Source: Hybos culiciformis
Lineage: Eukaryota; Arthropoda; Insecta; Diptera; Hybotidae
DNA length: 64,000 nucleotides
Direction of reading: 5' to 3'
Assembly: GCA_964007475.1 (NCBI GenBank)
Contig: OZ023275.1
Span: forward strand, 8,370,001 to 8,434,000
Under the pieces are notes generated by a model that ran no database searches, was not told where the DNA came from, and saw only the letters and a program-made list of their open reading frames with translations. The stretch's first letter is position 1. Each line of letters opens with the position of its first letter. The translations under genes and the position numbers were made by a program. Below are positions 24,581 to 36,829 of this stretch, in pieces.

Positions 24581-25669
24581 ATGTTAAAAATTATAAAATT
24601 AAGAAACTTATGTAATGAAATTTTCAAAGTTAACGCTGCTGTTGTGAATAGTTTTTATTCAGCACGTACTTATTCTATTGCCTCTGACAACAGTATTGCA
24701 GGCAAGGAATCTTCTTCTGCATCTCAAATAAAAAATAATAATTCCGAAAAAAATGAGGAAAAAACACATTTTGGATTTGAAGAAGTTTCTGAAAATGAAA
24801 AAACAAAACTAGTTCATAAAGTTTTCGAAGATGTTGCTAATTCCTATGATAGAATGAATGATGCTATGTCATTGGGTATTCATAGAATTTGGAAAGATAT
24901 TTTTATGGAAAGATTTGCACCAACACACGGTACTCGTTTGCTTGACATGGCTGGTGGTACCGGCGACATTGCTTTCAGATATATTAAATATTTAAAAAAT
25001 GATCAGCAAGCTGATGAAGAAATTATTAAAAACAGTCATGTTACTATATCCGATATTAATCAAAATATGTTAGATGTTGGCAAGAGTAGATCTGAAAAAC
25101 TTGGTTATACAAATGAAAATTTAAAAAATATCAATATTGAATGGGTTTGTGCTAATGCTGAGGAATTGCCATTTGAAAATAATAGCTATGATGCGTATAC
25201 AATAGCTTTTGGCATCCGAAATTGTACTCATATTGATAAAGTAAGTTTATTATTTTGGAAAAATTTACAATATATAAATGTACAATAAGAGCTTTTGTTT
25301 CAGTCAATAATATTGTTTTCCATTGAATTTATATAAATACCTATATAATATTTTTTCGATTTTTAGGTATTGAAAGAAGCTCATCGAGTTTTAAAACCAG
25401 GAGGCCGATTTATGTGCCTAGAGTTTAGTCAATTAACTAATGATAAATTACAATGGATTTATGATCAATATTCATTTCAAATTATTCCACCGATGGGTCA
25501 AATTTTAGCTGGACAATGGCAACCATATCAATATCTAGTTGAAAGCATTAAAAAATTTCCGTCTCAAGAAAATTTTAAACAAATGGTCTTAGATGCAGGT
25601 TTTATTGGAGTTGAATATGAGAATTTAAGTTTTGGAATTGTAAGTATACATTCTGGGTTTAAATTTTGA
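24581..25669 (+). CDS. Coq5: 2-methoxy-6-polyprenyl-1,4-benzoquinol methylase, mitochondrial (COQ5)
   Basis: Two exons, 24581-25240 and 25367-25669, with a 126-bp phase-0 intron, give 320 residues; the human protein is 327. Family role: SAM-dependent C-methylation in ubiquinone synthesis, on the matrix side of the inner mitochondrial membrane. Seen: a basic, hydroxylated N-terminus lacking acidic residues until ~13, suited to mitochondrial import; UbiE/COQ5 signature 1 [16 protein letters not shown] (residues 89-104); SAM motif [10 protein letters not shown] (120-129); a DIN acidic loop; signature 2 [15 protein letters not shown] (227-241); and the usual C-terminus SIHSGFKF followed by the stop. 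GTAAGT near the end (about 25640) looks like a donor, but reading through gives the conserved C-terminus, so I keep exon 2 intact. The gene is tail to tail with the N-acetyltransferase gene. Confidence 0.96.
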
Positions 25670-26849
25670 AAGAAAAGAAAGAAACTAAAGTATAATTATT
25701 TATAAAGTTTGTTACTTTTAAATCGATTAAAAAATATCTGTATATATAATGAACAAAAATAAAGATAAAATTAACATTTATGGAAAATATGGTTTCAATT
25801 ATTCTCTTGACAATATCATATTTGTAATACTTATAAAATAGCAGATAGTTAGTCATTGGAACACTGGAATAGTGAAAGTTCAGAAAATGTAATTGATATA
25901 ATTTTGTAGTTAATGAATATATTTTTTCTGAATTTTGCATAAATTCAAAACTAAGTCTGTCTTGCTTTGGAAACTAAATTTATTAATGTAAAATTTTCAA
26001 AAATTGAGGGAACCTGAATTTTCTAGAATTCATTGAAACGTTTTATTCATTTCTCGTATTTATAAGATTTTCAGTTTTCTATTCAAAATACAAAAAAAAT
26101 TAAGATTATGGTTCGGAAAATATCTTAAGTATAAAAAGTTAAGTTGAATGCTTTGTTTTTTTGTTTGTTATCTAAATTAGTTTTAATACAATTTTAATGA
26201 AATTGAATGAAAAAATTAAGATTGTTTGGATTTAAAACCAAGTAGGTATATTTTTATAAATAATTCACTACATAAACTTTATTAACTTTACAAAGCTCAA
26301 CTATTTTATTTTGGTCCACATTTTTTTTGTATAACATTTATTTAACATACACAAAAACATACATAATATTATTAAAAAAATTAATTTTAATTTTACATTA
26401 TTCTAAAATGAATTACAATGAAATTTATAATTATTATTAAAATGTTTGTACTTGTACCTACTCAGTACGTTTTACATATTGTCTATAATTATATTGAGAT
26501 TAAGTCGTTTTTTCATAATATTATAATCGTTTTAAAACACATCTAATTAATTTCTTAGAATAGATTATTGGTATTATTTCTTAGGATTATGCTCCAATAA
26601 AGAATTTTATTACTACAATAATCGCTACAGACAAAAACCCTCCGAAAACATGACTACAGGTCACATTCTATCATTTGTTATTATATTATAATTAGTATAA
26701 ACCAACGGTAAAACAAATGTTTCGTTTGATGTTAAGTTACAAGTTTTATTATTTAATTTTTATTAGGGATAATGTGGTAGCATTTGATTAAATTTATATA
26801 ATAAATATCCATTACAAATAAAAAGGAAGCATAATTTTTTTTTTTATGT
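25670..26849. other. Intergenic region between convergent genes
   Basis: It contains only the 3' flanks of Coq5 (+) and the N-acetyltransferase gene (-). The sequence is AT-rich with no repeat of clear structure and no supported coding frame. The 93-codon minus-strand frame at 25659-25940 has no recognisable domain. Confidence 0.6.
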
Positions 26850-29800
26850 TTAAGTTTCTCTAATCATAAGTTGTAATGAAACGTGTGGTGGCTTTACTGG
26901 TAAAACAGTTCCGTGGGCGTCAACATATTTATCATAAAAAATCTCTGAATACACTTTGAACCCATATGATTTTAAAATTTTTTGTGAAATAACTCCTGTG
27001 CAATCAGCTCTCATGAGCTAGAACAAAAACATTTTTGTTATGATTTCGAAAATTTTACAGCTTAATTTATTTCAACTTAAATACTAAATACCCACTTTGA
27101 TGTTATTTTTTTTAGCATTATTTATTGTAGCTTCCACAAGTTCATGTGCCACTCCTTGGATCACAATGTAATAAATAAAAAGAATATTGAAGAAATTATA
27201 ATTTTGAAAACAAAATCAGAAAAATATAATTACCATGACCACGAAATTCTGTATCAACAGATAACATTTTTAAATCAATAATTTTATCAACGTTAAACTC
27301 TTTAAATAAATCTGTTTTTAGAGATTGTGTAAGAATTAATTTAAATATTTTTTGGAATTTCTCATCTTTCCTTTTCTTCAGTTCTTCAAGATCAGCCTCA
27401 AGGTCGCCTGGTTTTATAAGTGCATTCAATAGTACTCCAGCAACCTACGTAATGAGAAAATTTATCAATATATTTATTTCTAAGGCTAATAAACTGGAAA
27501 GAGATTAAATGAACTTAAATTGGGGAGGGCGGTGAACGATAATGAGAGGGCGGTGAACGATAATGAGAGGGCGGTGAACGAAAAAGGGGGGCTGTGAACG
27601 AAAATGAAATTATAAAAAGTATGAAGAAATTATGAAGAAATTATAAAAAGTACACAAAGTATAAAAACAAATCATTCAATGCATCTCGCAGACAGGGTTG
27701 CCTACTGGGGTGTTTTACCCCGGAGTTTCCAGTTTTTCCAGTTTCTCTCCAGTCTCCAGATTTTGTAAAATTTTACCAGTTTTTATCAAAATTAATAATT
27801 TTAAAGTAAAATGGAAAAAGCTATTCACTTGTAGATGTCATTTTACTTTGTAATTCATTAAGCTTTAGTATCATTTGTTCCAAAACAAAGTAAATATTAC
27901 TATAAGAAATAATTGATTTCATTCATTTCTAAACAATCATATTTTTCCAATTTCAATTATTATGTATTAAATTTTATTTATTGTTTTTATTTTATATAAT
28001 TTTTAATACAGTTTTATTCTAATTTGAATTATTTTTGAATCTGCGGTTTATTTTAAGGTTCGTTTGTTTATGTTAATAATAGTGTAATTTATAATTTATT
28101 ATATTTTCTATTTTTCTACCTAAATTTTTTTTTCAACTTCAGTTTTTCCGTGGTCAAAAGTTGGCAACCCTGCTCGTAAGCTTAAAAATCATAAAAAATT
28201 TATGAAACTAAATTAAAAAATTCCTATAGAAAACTAAAAGATTGGTTTGTAAAATAGGATTAAAAACAAAAAAACATATAATATATATATATAATTATTA
28301 AATTCAATTTATTTTATAACTAATATTGATTTTACATTGAATAAAAATTTGCTTTAATCCCTTTTTACAAATCAATTTTAAATTTTTCAATATATACCTA
28401 TACATTGTGTAGTTAAGCTTAAATGCTATTAACTTTTTGTACAAAAAAAAAACATTTAAAAAATTGTATTTGAGATGAAATATACCTATTTACCATTAAA
28501 CTAAAATACACAATAATGATACTGACTCCAAAATATTTTTATAAATTCTAAAATGTTTATTTACCTGATGCTCCTCTTTACTGACCGCCATAAAACTCAG
28601 ATTGTCATCTAATGTCCTTATGCAATTTTTTTCCAATTCGGCATTACCTTTAAATTTTTGAACAATTTATAATTAATATATAACAGGCAATAACGGTAGT
28701 CTGTAATGGCCCAATATAAGTAAATTGATAGGTCGAAGCGACTAAACCTAACACTTCTAATTGCTAAATTATTGCTCTAAGTTTTGGATAAAAATATTTT
28801 ATTTATCATGAAAATAATAAAGAAAAATAGGAAAAAATTTTACAAAAAGTCAATTACAGTGAAACTTGCCTAAGACGGAACCGCAACGGACCGGAAAATA
28901 GTTCCGTCTTAGGCGGTTTTCCGTCTTACACGGGTTGATTTGAAAGGAAAAATCAAAAATCAAAAAAAAAAAGTTCCGTCTTATACAGGTTTCCGTCTTA
29001 TACAGTTTCCGTCTTAGACAGGTTTCACTGTACTTTTAAAATTGCTCGTGAACGAATGATTCGATCAATGCCATTTTCTCAGGCGCTCTAGAGTTTTTAT
29101 TACGCATATTTTGAGTATAATTTCTAGTTCTTCCGGGGCAAAAAATAAAAATATGCAATTTTTTTTATAATTAGTATTAAATTAATGCCATCTATCTTTG
29201 AATTTTTGAAACAAGAAAGCGAATTTAGCCTGACTATTTTCAGCAAGTTAATGCAAACAAATGTACCGGCCTGAAAATATGCAATATTTTAGGTATTAGG
29301 AAAAAATCATTTTAAATATTTTTTTGTGTGTTTTCGGGGTTAAAATAATTGAAAATACACTTGCCATTAATAATAGGGAAGATTAAGGTGCTTGTATATT
29401 ATTCTATAATCCTAAATGCTAAAAGAATAACTCGACAAATTTACTGAAAGGAGTTCCGCCACAGTAGTATTTAATTTTCAAGGGGTGACGTCAGTTTTAA
29501 TTTTTTGAACCTTTAAAGTACCTTTAAAGTCTCAAATTTTTAGCAACGTTCTGAAAAATATCAATTTTTAATATCTAATAAATATATATTATTAATAAAA
29601 AGATTTTTATTAATTTGACAGCGCGGTAAACTAAAGAAATCGTGGCACAACCATACAACATAATAAATAATATTGTTACCCAAAAAATGAAGCATATTTT
29701 TTTGTAAATCAAGTTTTTTATACTTTCGATCGTTCGAAAAAATTAGAAAAAATATATATGTATTTTAATACTTTAATTTGAAGAATATAACATTAATTGC

Positions 29801-29932
29801 TTTAAATTACCTTCTCCTGGTTTACACAATTGTACAGAATCATTTAAGGGTTCGTCAGCAAAAAAAAAATTTCTCAAATGAAGGATTACATCCTCATAAT
29901 TTTCCTTTTGTATAAGTTTCACTTCTAATGTT
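26850..29932 (-). CDS. Arylalkylamine N-acetyltransferase-like protein (GNAT), first exon not found
   Basis: Exons in coding order: 29932-29811, 28647-28565, 27444-27234, 27154-27096 and 27017-26850, the last ending in TAA. All internal phases agree, giving about 214 residues. The protein starts near LEVKLIQKENYEDVILHLRN, then shows FFFADEPLN, the typical insect aaNAT N-terminal motif, and VAGVLLNALIKPGD. The acetyl-CoA site RGHGVAHEL fits the GNAT motif A pattern [QR]-x-x-G-x-[GA]. KLMRADCTGVISQKI and a C-terminal SLQLMIRET follow. Family role: acetyl transfer from acetyl-CoA to amines such as dopamine, serotonin or tyramine, used in cuticle sclerotisation and amine turnover; the exact substrate cannot be told. 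The first known exon enters in phase 2, so a short upstream exon with the ATG is missing, somewhere in 29933-35248. Confidence 0.85.
27525..27604. repeat. 21-bp tandem repeat in GNAT intron
   Basis: GAGGGCGGTGAACGATAATGA begins at 27525 and 27546, followed by two more diverged units with GGTGAACGAAAA and CTGTGAACGAAAA. It is G-rich on the plus strand, against an AT-rich background. Confidence 0.8.
27693..28172. mobile_element. hAT-like MITE, 480 bp
   Basis: The terminal inverted repeats are CAGGGTTGCC and GGCAACCCTG. The neighbouring 8 bases are CTCGCAGA on the left and CTCGTAAG on the right, a partial match that fits a decayed 8-bp target-site duplication as made by hAT elements. The interior is AT-rich, with a CCAGTTTTTCCAGTTTCTC motif cluster near the left end and no transposase frame. 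It lies in the intron between the second and third known exons of the GNAT gene. Confidence 0.65.
28857..29030. mobile_element. pogo/Tigger-like MITE, 174 bp
   Basis: The ends CAGTGAAACTTGCCTAAGAC and GTCTTAGACAGGTTTCACTG pair with few mismatches, and both are flanked by TA, the target of Tc1/mariner-pogo transposases. The interior repeats the subterminal word TTCCGTCTTA at least five times. There is no coding capacity. It lies in the intron between the first and second known exons of the GNAT gene. Confidence 0.85.
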
Positions 29933-30116
29933 CTGTAAATACATTTTTTTTTCAATTTTAATTAATAGGTTTAAATTTGTGGCAATTTATTCTCATAATA
30001 AGTATTATATTAGTGCGTAGGTATATAAAATTATGATGTTACTAATGAAAAATGTACGATAAAAAATTTTTTTTTTACGAGTATTTTCTAAGTGCATTAA
30101 AGAGCATTGCAAATGA

Positions 30117-30213
30117 GTTTCCCTAAAACAATTCCTCTAAAACAATTTCGCAAATGACCAATTTCCCTAATAAACAATTTCTCTAAAAACAATTAACCTA
30201 AAAACAATTCCCG
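30117..30213. repeat. Degenerate short tandem array
   Basis: Units like CCCTAAAACAATT, CTCTAAAACAATTTC, CCCTAATAAACAATTT and CTCTAAAAACAATT follow one another with spacing of 14 to 17 bases. They are too irregular for a simple microsatellite. Confidence 0.6.
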
Positions 30214-33200
30214 AATGTAGCTCAAATTTCCATCTCTTTGTAGATAAATTGTTTAATTAATTAAAAAATTTTAGTAACAATATTTTTATCTTATATATCG
30301 CTTTTTTTAATTGAAATTTTCATTTACTTATTTCGTATTTAGATAAATTTTATTTAAGAATATTATACGCGATAAATACAATTAACAATTTCGAACAATT
30401 TTAGAACCTTTAATCGGTAATTTAAAATAAATCAATAATTAAAGTCTATTTTATCTCTGTTATTATTTTATCTCTTTTATAACAATAAAATTTCTCAATG
30501 GTAGTGTAGTTTAAAAATAATTAGAACATCTTTATTTATATTTATTATTTATCCGATTTTATTTAACAACTTAGCCTATTTCAACAATTAATTTTATATT
30601 TCTGAATCTATGTATTTATAATATTTTGATACCTAATCTTAATGACAAAAGCAGTAGTGTCTTACATGCAAGTGCAATGAAGTTATTTTTTTTTGATTAG
30701 GACAAACTCTTAAGTTAAATTTTTTAATTAAATCATTAAAAAACAGATTTAAACTCAATAAGAAAAAAATACTAACGTTAACTAATATTCGTGCATTTAA
30801 CAGCCCTTTTTCTTCTATTTTTTCATCGTCAAAGCTCGGATTTAACTATTTTACATATAAAAAGATAACAGCATAGATAATAGCATAGAATTCAAAATTA
30901 AACCGAATTAAAGAATTAAGATAATAAAAGTTAAAATTTATTTTTATTAAAGTTTTAGGAAAGTATTAAGCATTATTGAAAAAAAAAAAAATGTTTCTAT
31001 AATATAAATTTATCAATACATTTAATTAAGCCCATTCTTGAAAACATTTGTAGGTTATTAATTTCGGAACTAAGTTTCTTAGATTCTAGAAGTCAGCCAT
31101 TCGAATATTTCGAGTAGTATATTTATTTTATAGTTTGTATATTATATCGAGACATTGAATATTTTTTCATCTTTTTTATATATTAAATTGTTTTTATTGG
31201 AACGAGAAATATAACTAGGCGAAAAAATAATTAAATTTTGGTTTGCATTTTATTTGAGTCCTCATCTTTCCTTATCTCCAGCAGTTACAAAAGTTATAAG
31301 CATAAAAAATTAAATTTTTTTTAATGAAATTATTATATTACTTTAAATACGAGTATATTACACAGTACACATTTCTATATTTTTTCTAATTAAATTATTC
31401 TTTACTTAAATAAATATGTATATATAAACGTATGTACTTATGTATGTATGTATATGTTCAGGAATATTATGCTATTCTTATTTATATAAGTAGTATGTGT
31501 TATTATATATAATGGGTGTACTATATACTTATTATTTATTTTCTTAAGTTTTGTACTCCGTTCCATGGTACCAAAGGAATTTAATTTTTTTTTTTCACTT
31601 TTTTTTTTTTATAAAACAATAAATTTATATTTTTAAAATATATTTTATATTTACAACAATGTTGAACGAATGGTATGACTGAAATGAATTTTCTTTTTTG
31701 ATTTCCCAATGTGTATATATTTTAGATAAAAGCTTTTTGTCCACAAGTGTGTATATAGATTTTCGAGTAAAAAAATGATGGTATAGACATGTGTATAATG
31801 ATCCTTGATGACTTATGTTTTTTAAATCAATTTTTTTTTTCTCACAAGTCAAATTTATTTTCATGATGAAGAAATTATGTTTAATTTATAGAAAATGATT
31901 TTGATATACACACAAATAACAAAATCACTAGTTGCATGAACATTTTTATTACATTTAATGTGCGGTATATAGAAAATAATGTATTATAGGTAGTCTTAAA
32001 GAGTTTAAAAAAAAACGCGACATGGCTAACCCAATCAAAAAAAAAATTAAAACGGTCCTAATAATGTTCTTTTTACTACTATTTATTTACTTCAATGTTA
32101 CGTTAATTTATTAAACAAGGCTTCAATCGCCTGTAGAATATTTTTCAGCTTTATGAAGTTGAGAGATAAAAAACAGCTGATCCAAAACCTTAATAAATGA
32201 AGATCTACATTTTTTTCCTTTAAGAAACTAAAGTATTGAGAAATTAAATCGTAAGAACTATTGAACATTATTAAAAAAAAGAATAATAACATGTACATAA
32301 TTGCTTTTTACTTAAAATTTTGCACGGCATTCTCATAGCAATGAAGACAATAAATTAAGCTTCTTCGGAATAACCAAATTATAGCCAAATGAATCTTGAA
32401 CTTAAATTGGCATAAATGGACACAAAGAATAAATTTAATAAAATAATTTTGTTATAGCTATATTTTGAAAATTCTTCTGAACTAATTAAAATTTCATCAA
32501 TTTATTAATTTTGTGCTTTTATTAAACAACAAAAAAAAGTTCCAGAAGGATATTTAAAATAAATTGATGTTTTAATTCTTTACATCTGTTTATGACAAAT
32601 TTTAATCAATATTCGCATTATGCTTTAATTTTATGTTCAGAATAAGCTTAATGTTATTAGAGAAAAAAAAAAACAAAAATTAAATGAAATACTTGGGTAA
32701 AATATTATTCAATAACCTCTTATTAGAATTTTCTAAATTAAATTTTATCACAGGCAAATATAATGCTCACCGAAGAGCTATTTTTGGTTTGAAAATAAGT
32801 AGCTCCATTTGATAGTGTTTGCAAATATTTTCATATAATTTTAAATAAAAATTACAATATAATATGGAGCTAATAGTCCGGAATTATTTTTCAGAGTAAA
32901 AAAGTTTTATGAACTTATTTGTCTGTGTATATCATATTTGTCTGTGATTTTACGTTATATAAATATATATTATCTTCTCTACATATAATTATAGACAAGT
33001 ACATAATATTACAGGAATATGTATGTACAATGATTTTCAAGGATTTTATCCAGAATTTTTTCATAAAATTGAATACCGAAACGTTTTTCTTTTACATAAA
33101 TTTTATATAAACATAAATTTAAAATATATAATACCACGAATAATAAAGTCATTCTGATAATACCTTTTTATTATATAATGTATGTAGATATTTAAGAAAA

Positions 33201-33708
33201 TAAATATAGTAGGTATATGTTTCTGTGAATATTTACCTAACTTGGTTATAAAATTGGAATTGATTGAAATGTTTCTGGAATAACTTTAGTCCTTGGAACA
33301 TTTTTAAGCAATATTATCCATAAATATTAAAGACTAAATAAAAAGACTAAAAATATAAATTTGACATTATTATTTTATAATAATTGAAATTTAACTTCGA
33401 AAATAATAAATATTTCATTGACAATTTATTTTTTATTTATTTTTTTATTATTACGTATGTATGAGAGTCAAAATTCAAAAATGATTATTATATATGCAAG
33501 GCACGTTAACGTGCGGCTTTGTATATGTTATTAAATTAATTGAATGTGCTAGCTATTACTCCTATCAAGCAGCAAATAATATTTAAATTACTAACATAAT
33601 ATAATATAATTTGACTTTTACAAAAATATTTTTGTATTGATTTTTTCTTTGTAACGATTTTTCTCCTGCAAGGATTGTTGTGTACGACGTATTTGCGATT
33701 TGAAATTA

Positions 33709-34280
33709 ATGCTAGAGATAGAGTCGACGTAATTCACGCGCGTATGCGCGCGTAAAAAAAATAAAAAAAAACTGTTTTTTTTACCTGTTATGCTCAACGC
33801 CGTTCACATGCGAAAAACAAAAGAGAAAAAGAGAAAAATTAAATTAGAAAAATAAAATGGATTCTGTTTGTAATATTTTTATAATGCTTTTTAATTTATT
33901 TATAACTTAATAAAACATAAAAAATTTTAATAAATTTGCAATAAATAATTATTTAATTTTTATTTTTGAATATAATTATATTTATGAACTTTTTTATTTT
34001 ATTAAATAATTATTTGTTTGTAAAATTTTTTTTTTCTAAATACAACAAAATAAACAACACAATTTTTTTTCTAATTACAACAAAATAAACAACACAATTA
34101 TAAACAAATGATTTCCACAATGTACGGCGTAAAATACTGGGAAAGTTAAAATATTTCAACTTTTACGCGCGTAAGCTACGTTTTACGTCGTTGCGTATAG
34201 CCGGTCTCATACATTTTCATACAATTTGATTTTTTACGTGCGTACACGCGCGTGAATTACGTCGACTCTATCTCTAGCAT
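33709..34280. mobile_element. MITE with CpG-rich ~45-bp terminal inverted repeats
   Basis: The left terminus ATGCTAGAGATAGAGTCGAC, continuing GTAATTCACGCGCG, is the exact reverse complement of the right terminus, and pairing continues through ACGCG-rich subterminal sequence. The centre is AT-rich and includes two direct copies of a 29-base unit (34036-34064 and 34071-34099). There is no coding capacity. The flanks (TTA and AAC) do not give a clear target-site duplication. Confidence 0.8.
34036..34099. repeat. Direct 29-bp repeat inside the MITE
   Basis: The units at 34036-34064 and 34071-34099 share ACAACAAAATAAACAACACA and differ at one position (CTAAAT against CTAATT), separated by a T run. 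Confidence 0.85.
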
Positions 34281-34328
34281 AACAAAAGAAAGAAATGAAC
34301 AGAAATTATGGTATTATGAGAAGCTCAT

Positions 34329-34378
34329 TTTCTATTTTCTGTTTATTCCTTTGCTGTATTTTCTGTTTATTCCTTTGC
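34329..34378. repeat. Short direct repeat
   Basis: TTTTCTGTTTATTCCTTTGC occurs twice in succession, separated by TGTA. This is a local duplication upstream of the V-ATPase D gene. Confidence 0.7.
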
Positions 34379-35248
34379 AATGTATAAAGGTCAAATTGAA
34401 GATTAGACTTTTGTCATAACATAGCAATGAAAAACAGCACATATATTTTGCTTTTTTATATCTATGCTGTTATTGTTATAGTTATAGCAATATTCGATAT
34501 AAAAATTTCAGAGACTTATGTAATTTATTTTTTGCTAGAAAAACAATAAAGACTATAATTTGGATTAGGAACTTTTGGTAGATAGTACATTATTATATTG
34601 GTACATCTGACAGAAGAACTTACAGAGGATGCGAGAAGAACCCGGAATGTAAAAAAAACAAGATAATTTTAACAAATTTTTGACAAGCTATTTTTGTTTT
34701 GTCATATTTTGAATTTAGAATTAAGTTTTAAAAATTATTTATTAAAATATAAAAAGAATAAAATATTAAAATATAAAAAGACTTAAACCACTTTCAAAAT
34801 GAACGGCTCATATTTTATTGCTGTCACAAAGATACAATTTTCAGGAGGACTTATTTTTATATTTTTTTAATACTTTTTCTGCAGAATATTTTTTTAGACG
34901 TCTAATGACTTACAAAATACATAAGTGAAATTTTTATTCAGAATATTTTTTTTTATTAAAAAACTGTTCAGGAGAATCACTAATATTTTTATTTATAATT
35001 AATTTGTTTTTCAAAAGTAACCGCCAATTTATTGTACACCGTTTTACTATAAATGGCTTAAAAAAAGATACAACTTCCATCCGTGACGTCATTGCTTTTT
35101 TTAGTATTTTTGTAAATTTTGACATTTTGTCACAAGATTTCTGTCAGCTGACCTTTTGTTGAAGAAGAAAATTTAATTATTTTAAAGTTAAAATTTTATT
35201 TTTTAAAGTTTTTGTTTAATAAAATTTGTTAATAATAAAAAAGCAAAT

Positions 35249-36829
35249 ATGTCTGGAAAAGAACGATTAGCAATTTTTCCATCTCGGGGGTAAGTTAGTT
35301 TTGAAAAAAAAAAAAAAAATAAGAGAAAAATTATGAATGACGACTTTGATGGCAGATTGGTATACTGCAACTTTTATGAGTTTTGGTTTTTTTTAAAATT
35401 GATTTTTTTAGGGCTCAAATGTTGATGAAAGCCCGATTGGCTGGAGCACAAAAGGGTCATGGATTGCTTAAAAAAAAGGCAGATGCGTTGCAAATGCGTT
35501 TCAGGCTTATTTTGGGAAAAATTATCGAGGTTAGTGTTTCAATAGGAAAACAAAATATGATCTTTTTGTAGAAGGTATTCTTAATCAATGGTCTAATTTA
35601 GATATACGTCACTTTGTTTTTTAGCCCATTAGAGCTCAAAATTCGTAGGATTTTAAGATAATACATAGCCCTTACTTTATTTTTAACTTATCCTGTGAAA
35701 AACTCAAATTATAAAATACAACGGGCTTCGGTAAACATAACAATAAAATAAAATTCTGATAAAACACGAATTTTAAATTATTTACCTAATCACTTTAGAA
35801 TTAATAGAAGTTCAACAAATTCTTAAAATTTGAATTTAGGTTAACCAACTTCTAACTACCAACCGAATAAGGTTGGTCAATCATATTTTGTTCTAAAATA
35901 TTATGCTCAAAAACATTGTTCAACGAATATCACAAAATTACACTTTACCTGTAATAGAGAACAGAGCAATTTTCATTTGAGACATAATAATAAAAACTTT
36001 AATCTCAACCCGTTAAATTTTTTTTTTTTTTAAAGGCTGAGTTTAAATTAGTTTTCTTTTAATTTAAGACTAAAACATTAATGGGAGAATTAATGAAAGA
36101 GGCTGCATTTTCATTAGCTGAAGCTAAATTTGCAACAGGTGATTTTAATCATGTTGTTTTACAAAATGTCACAAAGGCTCAAATAAAAATTCGCACCAAA
36201 AAGGATAACGTTGCTGGTGTAACATTACCAGTATTTGAATCTTATCAAGATGGTTCAGATACCTATGAATTGGCTGGTTTAGCTCGTGGTGGACAACAAT
36301 TGTCAAAATTGAAGAAAAATTATCAGAGTGCAGTTAAATTGTTGGTTGAATTAGCTTCATTACAAACATCATTTGTCACTTTAGATGATGTTATCAAAAT
36401 AACTAATCGACGTGTTAATGCTATTGAACATGGTAATGTATCTAATAAAATTATGTGTATCTACTACACTATAAATTTTAATACTTATTTGAATTGAAAT
36501 TCAAATATTAAATAAATTATTAATCTCTATGATAACACTCAAATTCATAGAAATTAGATTTATCTTCAAACTATTCTGCTAATATATCTACTAATACAAT
36601 TTTCTTTTCAGTAATTATTCCTCGTATCGATCGTACATTAGCATACATTATTTCTGAATTGGATGAATTGGAGCGAGAAGAGTTTTATCGATTGAAAAAG
36701 ATTCAAGATAAAAAACGTATTGCACGTAAAAAAGCTGAAGAGAAAAAGGCTGAATTATTACTTGCTGGTATTGACGTTCGCAATGAGTCAAATATGTTAG
36801 ATGAAATGGAAGATGATGTTTTATTTTAA
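35249..36829 (+). CDS. Vha36: V-type proton ATPase subunit D
   Basis: Exons 35249-35289, 35412-35529, 36069-36432 and 36612-36829 join in phase to give 246 residues, the usual length of the subunit. It forms the central stalk (rotor shaft) of the V1 sector, coupling ATP hydrolysis to proton pumping across endomembranes. Seen: the N-terminus [20 protein letters not shown], then [18 protein letters not shown], the conserved D-subunit helix; a long helical middle; [20 protein letters not shown] near the C-terminal third; and the family-typical [14 protein letters not shown] helix before an acidic tail. The ATG chosen gives the standard N-terminus. It lies tail to tail with the ZP gene and head to head with the GNAT gene. 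The insect symbol is given by family; paralogue number is not implied. Confidence 0.97.

Larger units (their letters stand above)
29933..35248. other. Region between GNAT exon and V-ATPase D
   Basis: It probably includes the missing 5' exon and first intron of the GNAT gene, then a shared upstream region with the head-to-head V-ATPase D gene. Repeats seen: the AACAATTTCCCTAA-like array (30117-30213), the MITE at 33709-34280, and a short direct repeat (34329-34378). No coding exon is firmly supported. A 69-base exon-like stretch at 30777-30845 (minus) is discussed among the findings. Confidence 0.5.

Noticed and set aside
25640..25669. Splice donor GTAAGT near the end of Coq5
   Set aside because: Reading through gives the conserved C-terminus SIHSGFKF and a stop, as in other COQ5 proteins.
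34934..35125. 63-codon minus-strand frame just upstream of V-ATPase D, as a possible GNAT first exon
   Set aside because: It contains no GNAT-like sequence and no donor in the phase needed to join the exon at 29932.
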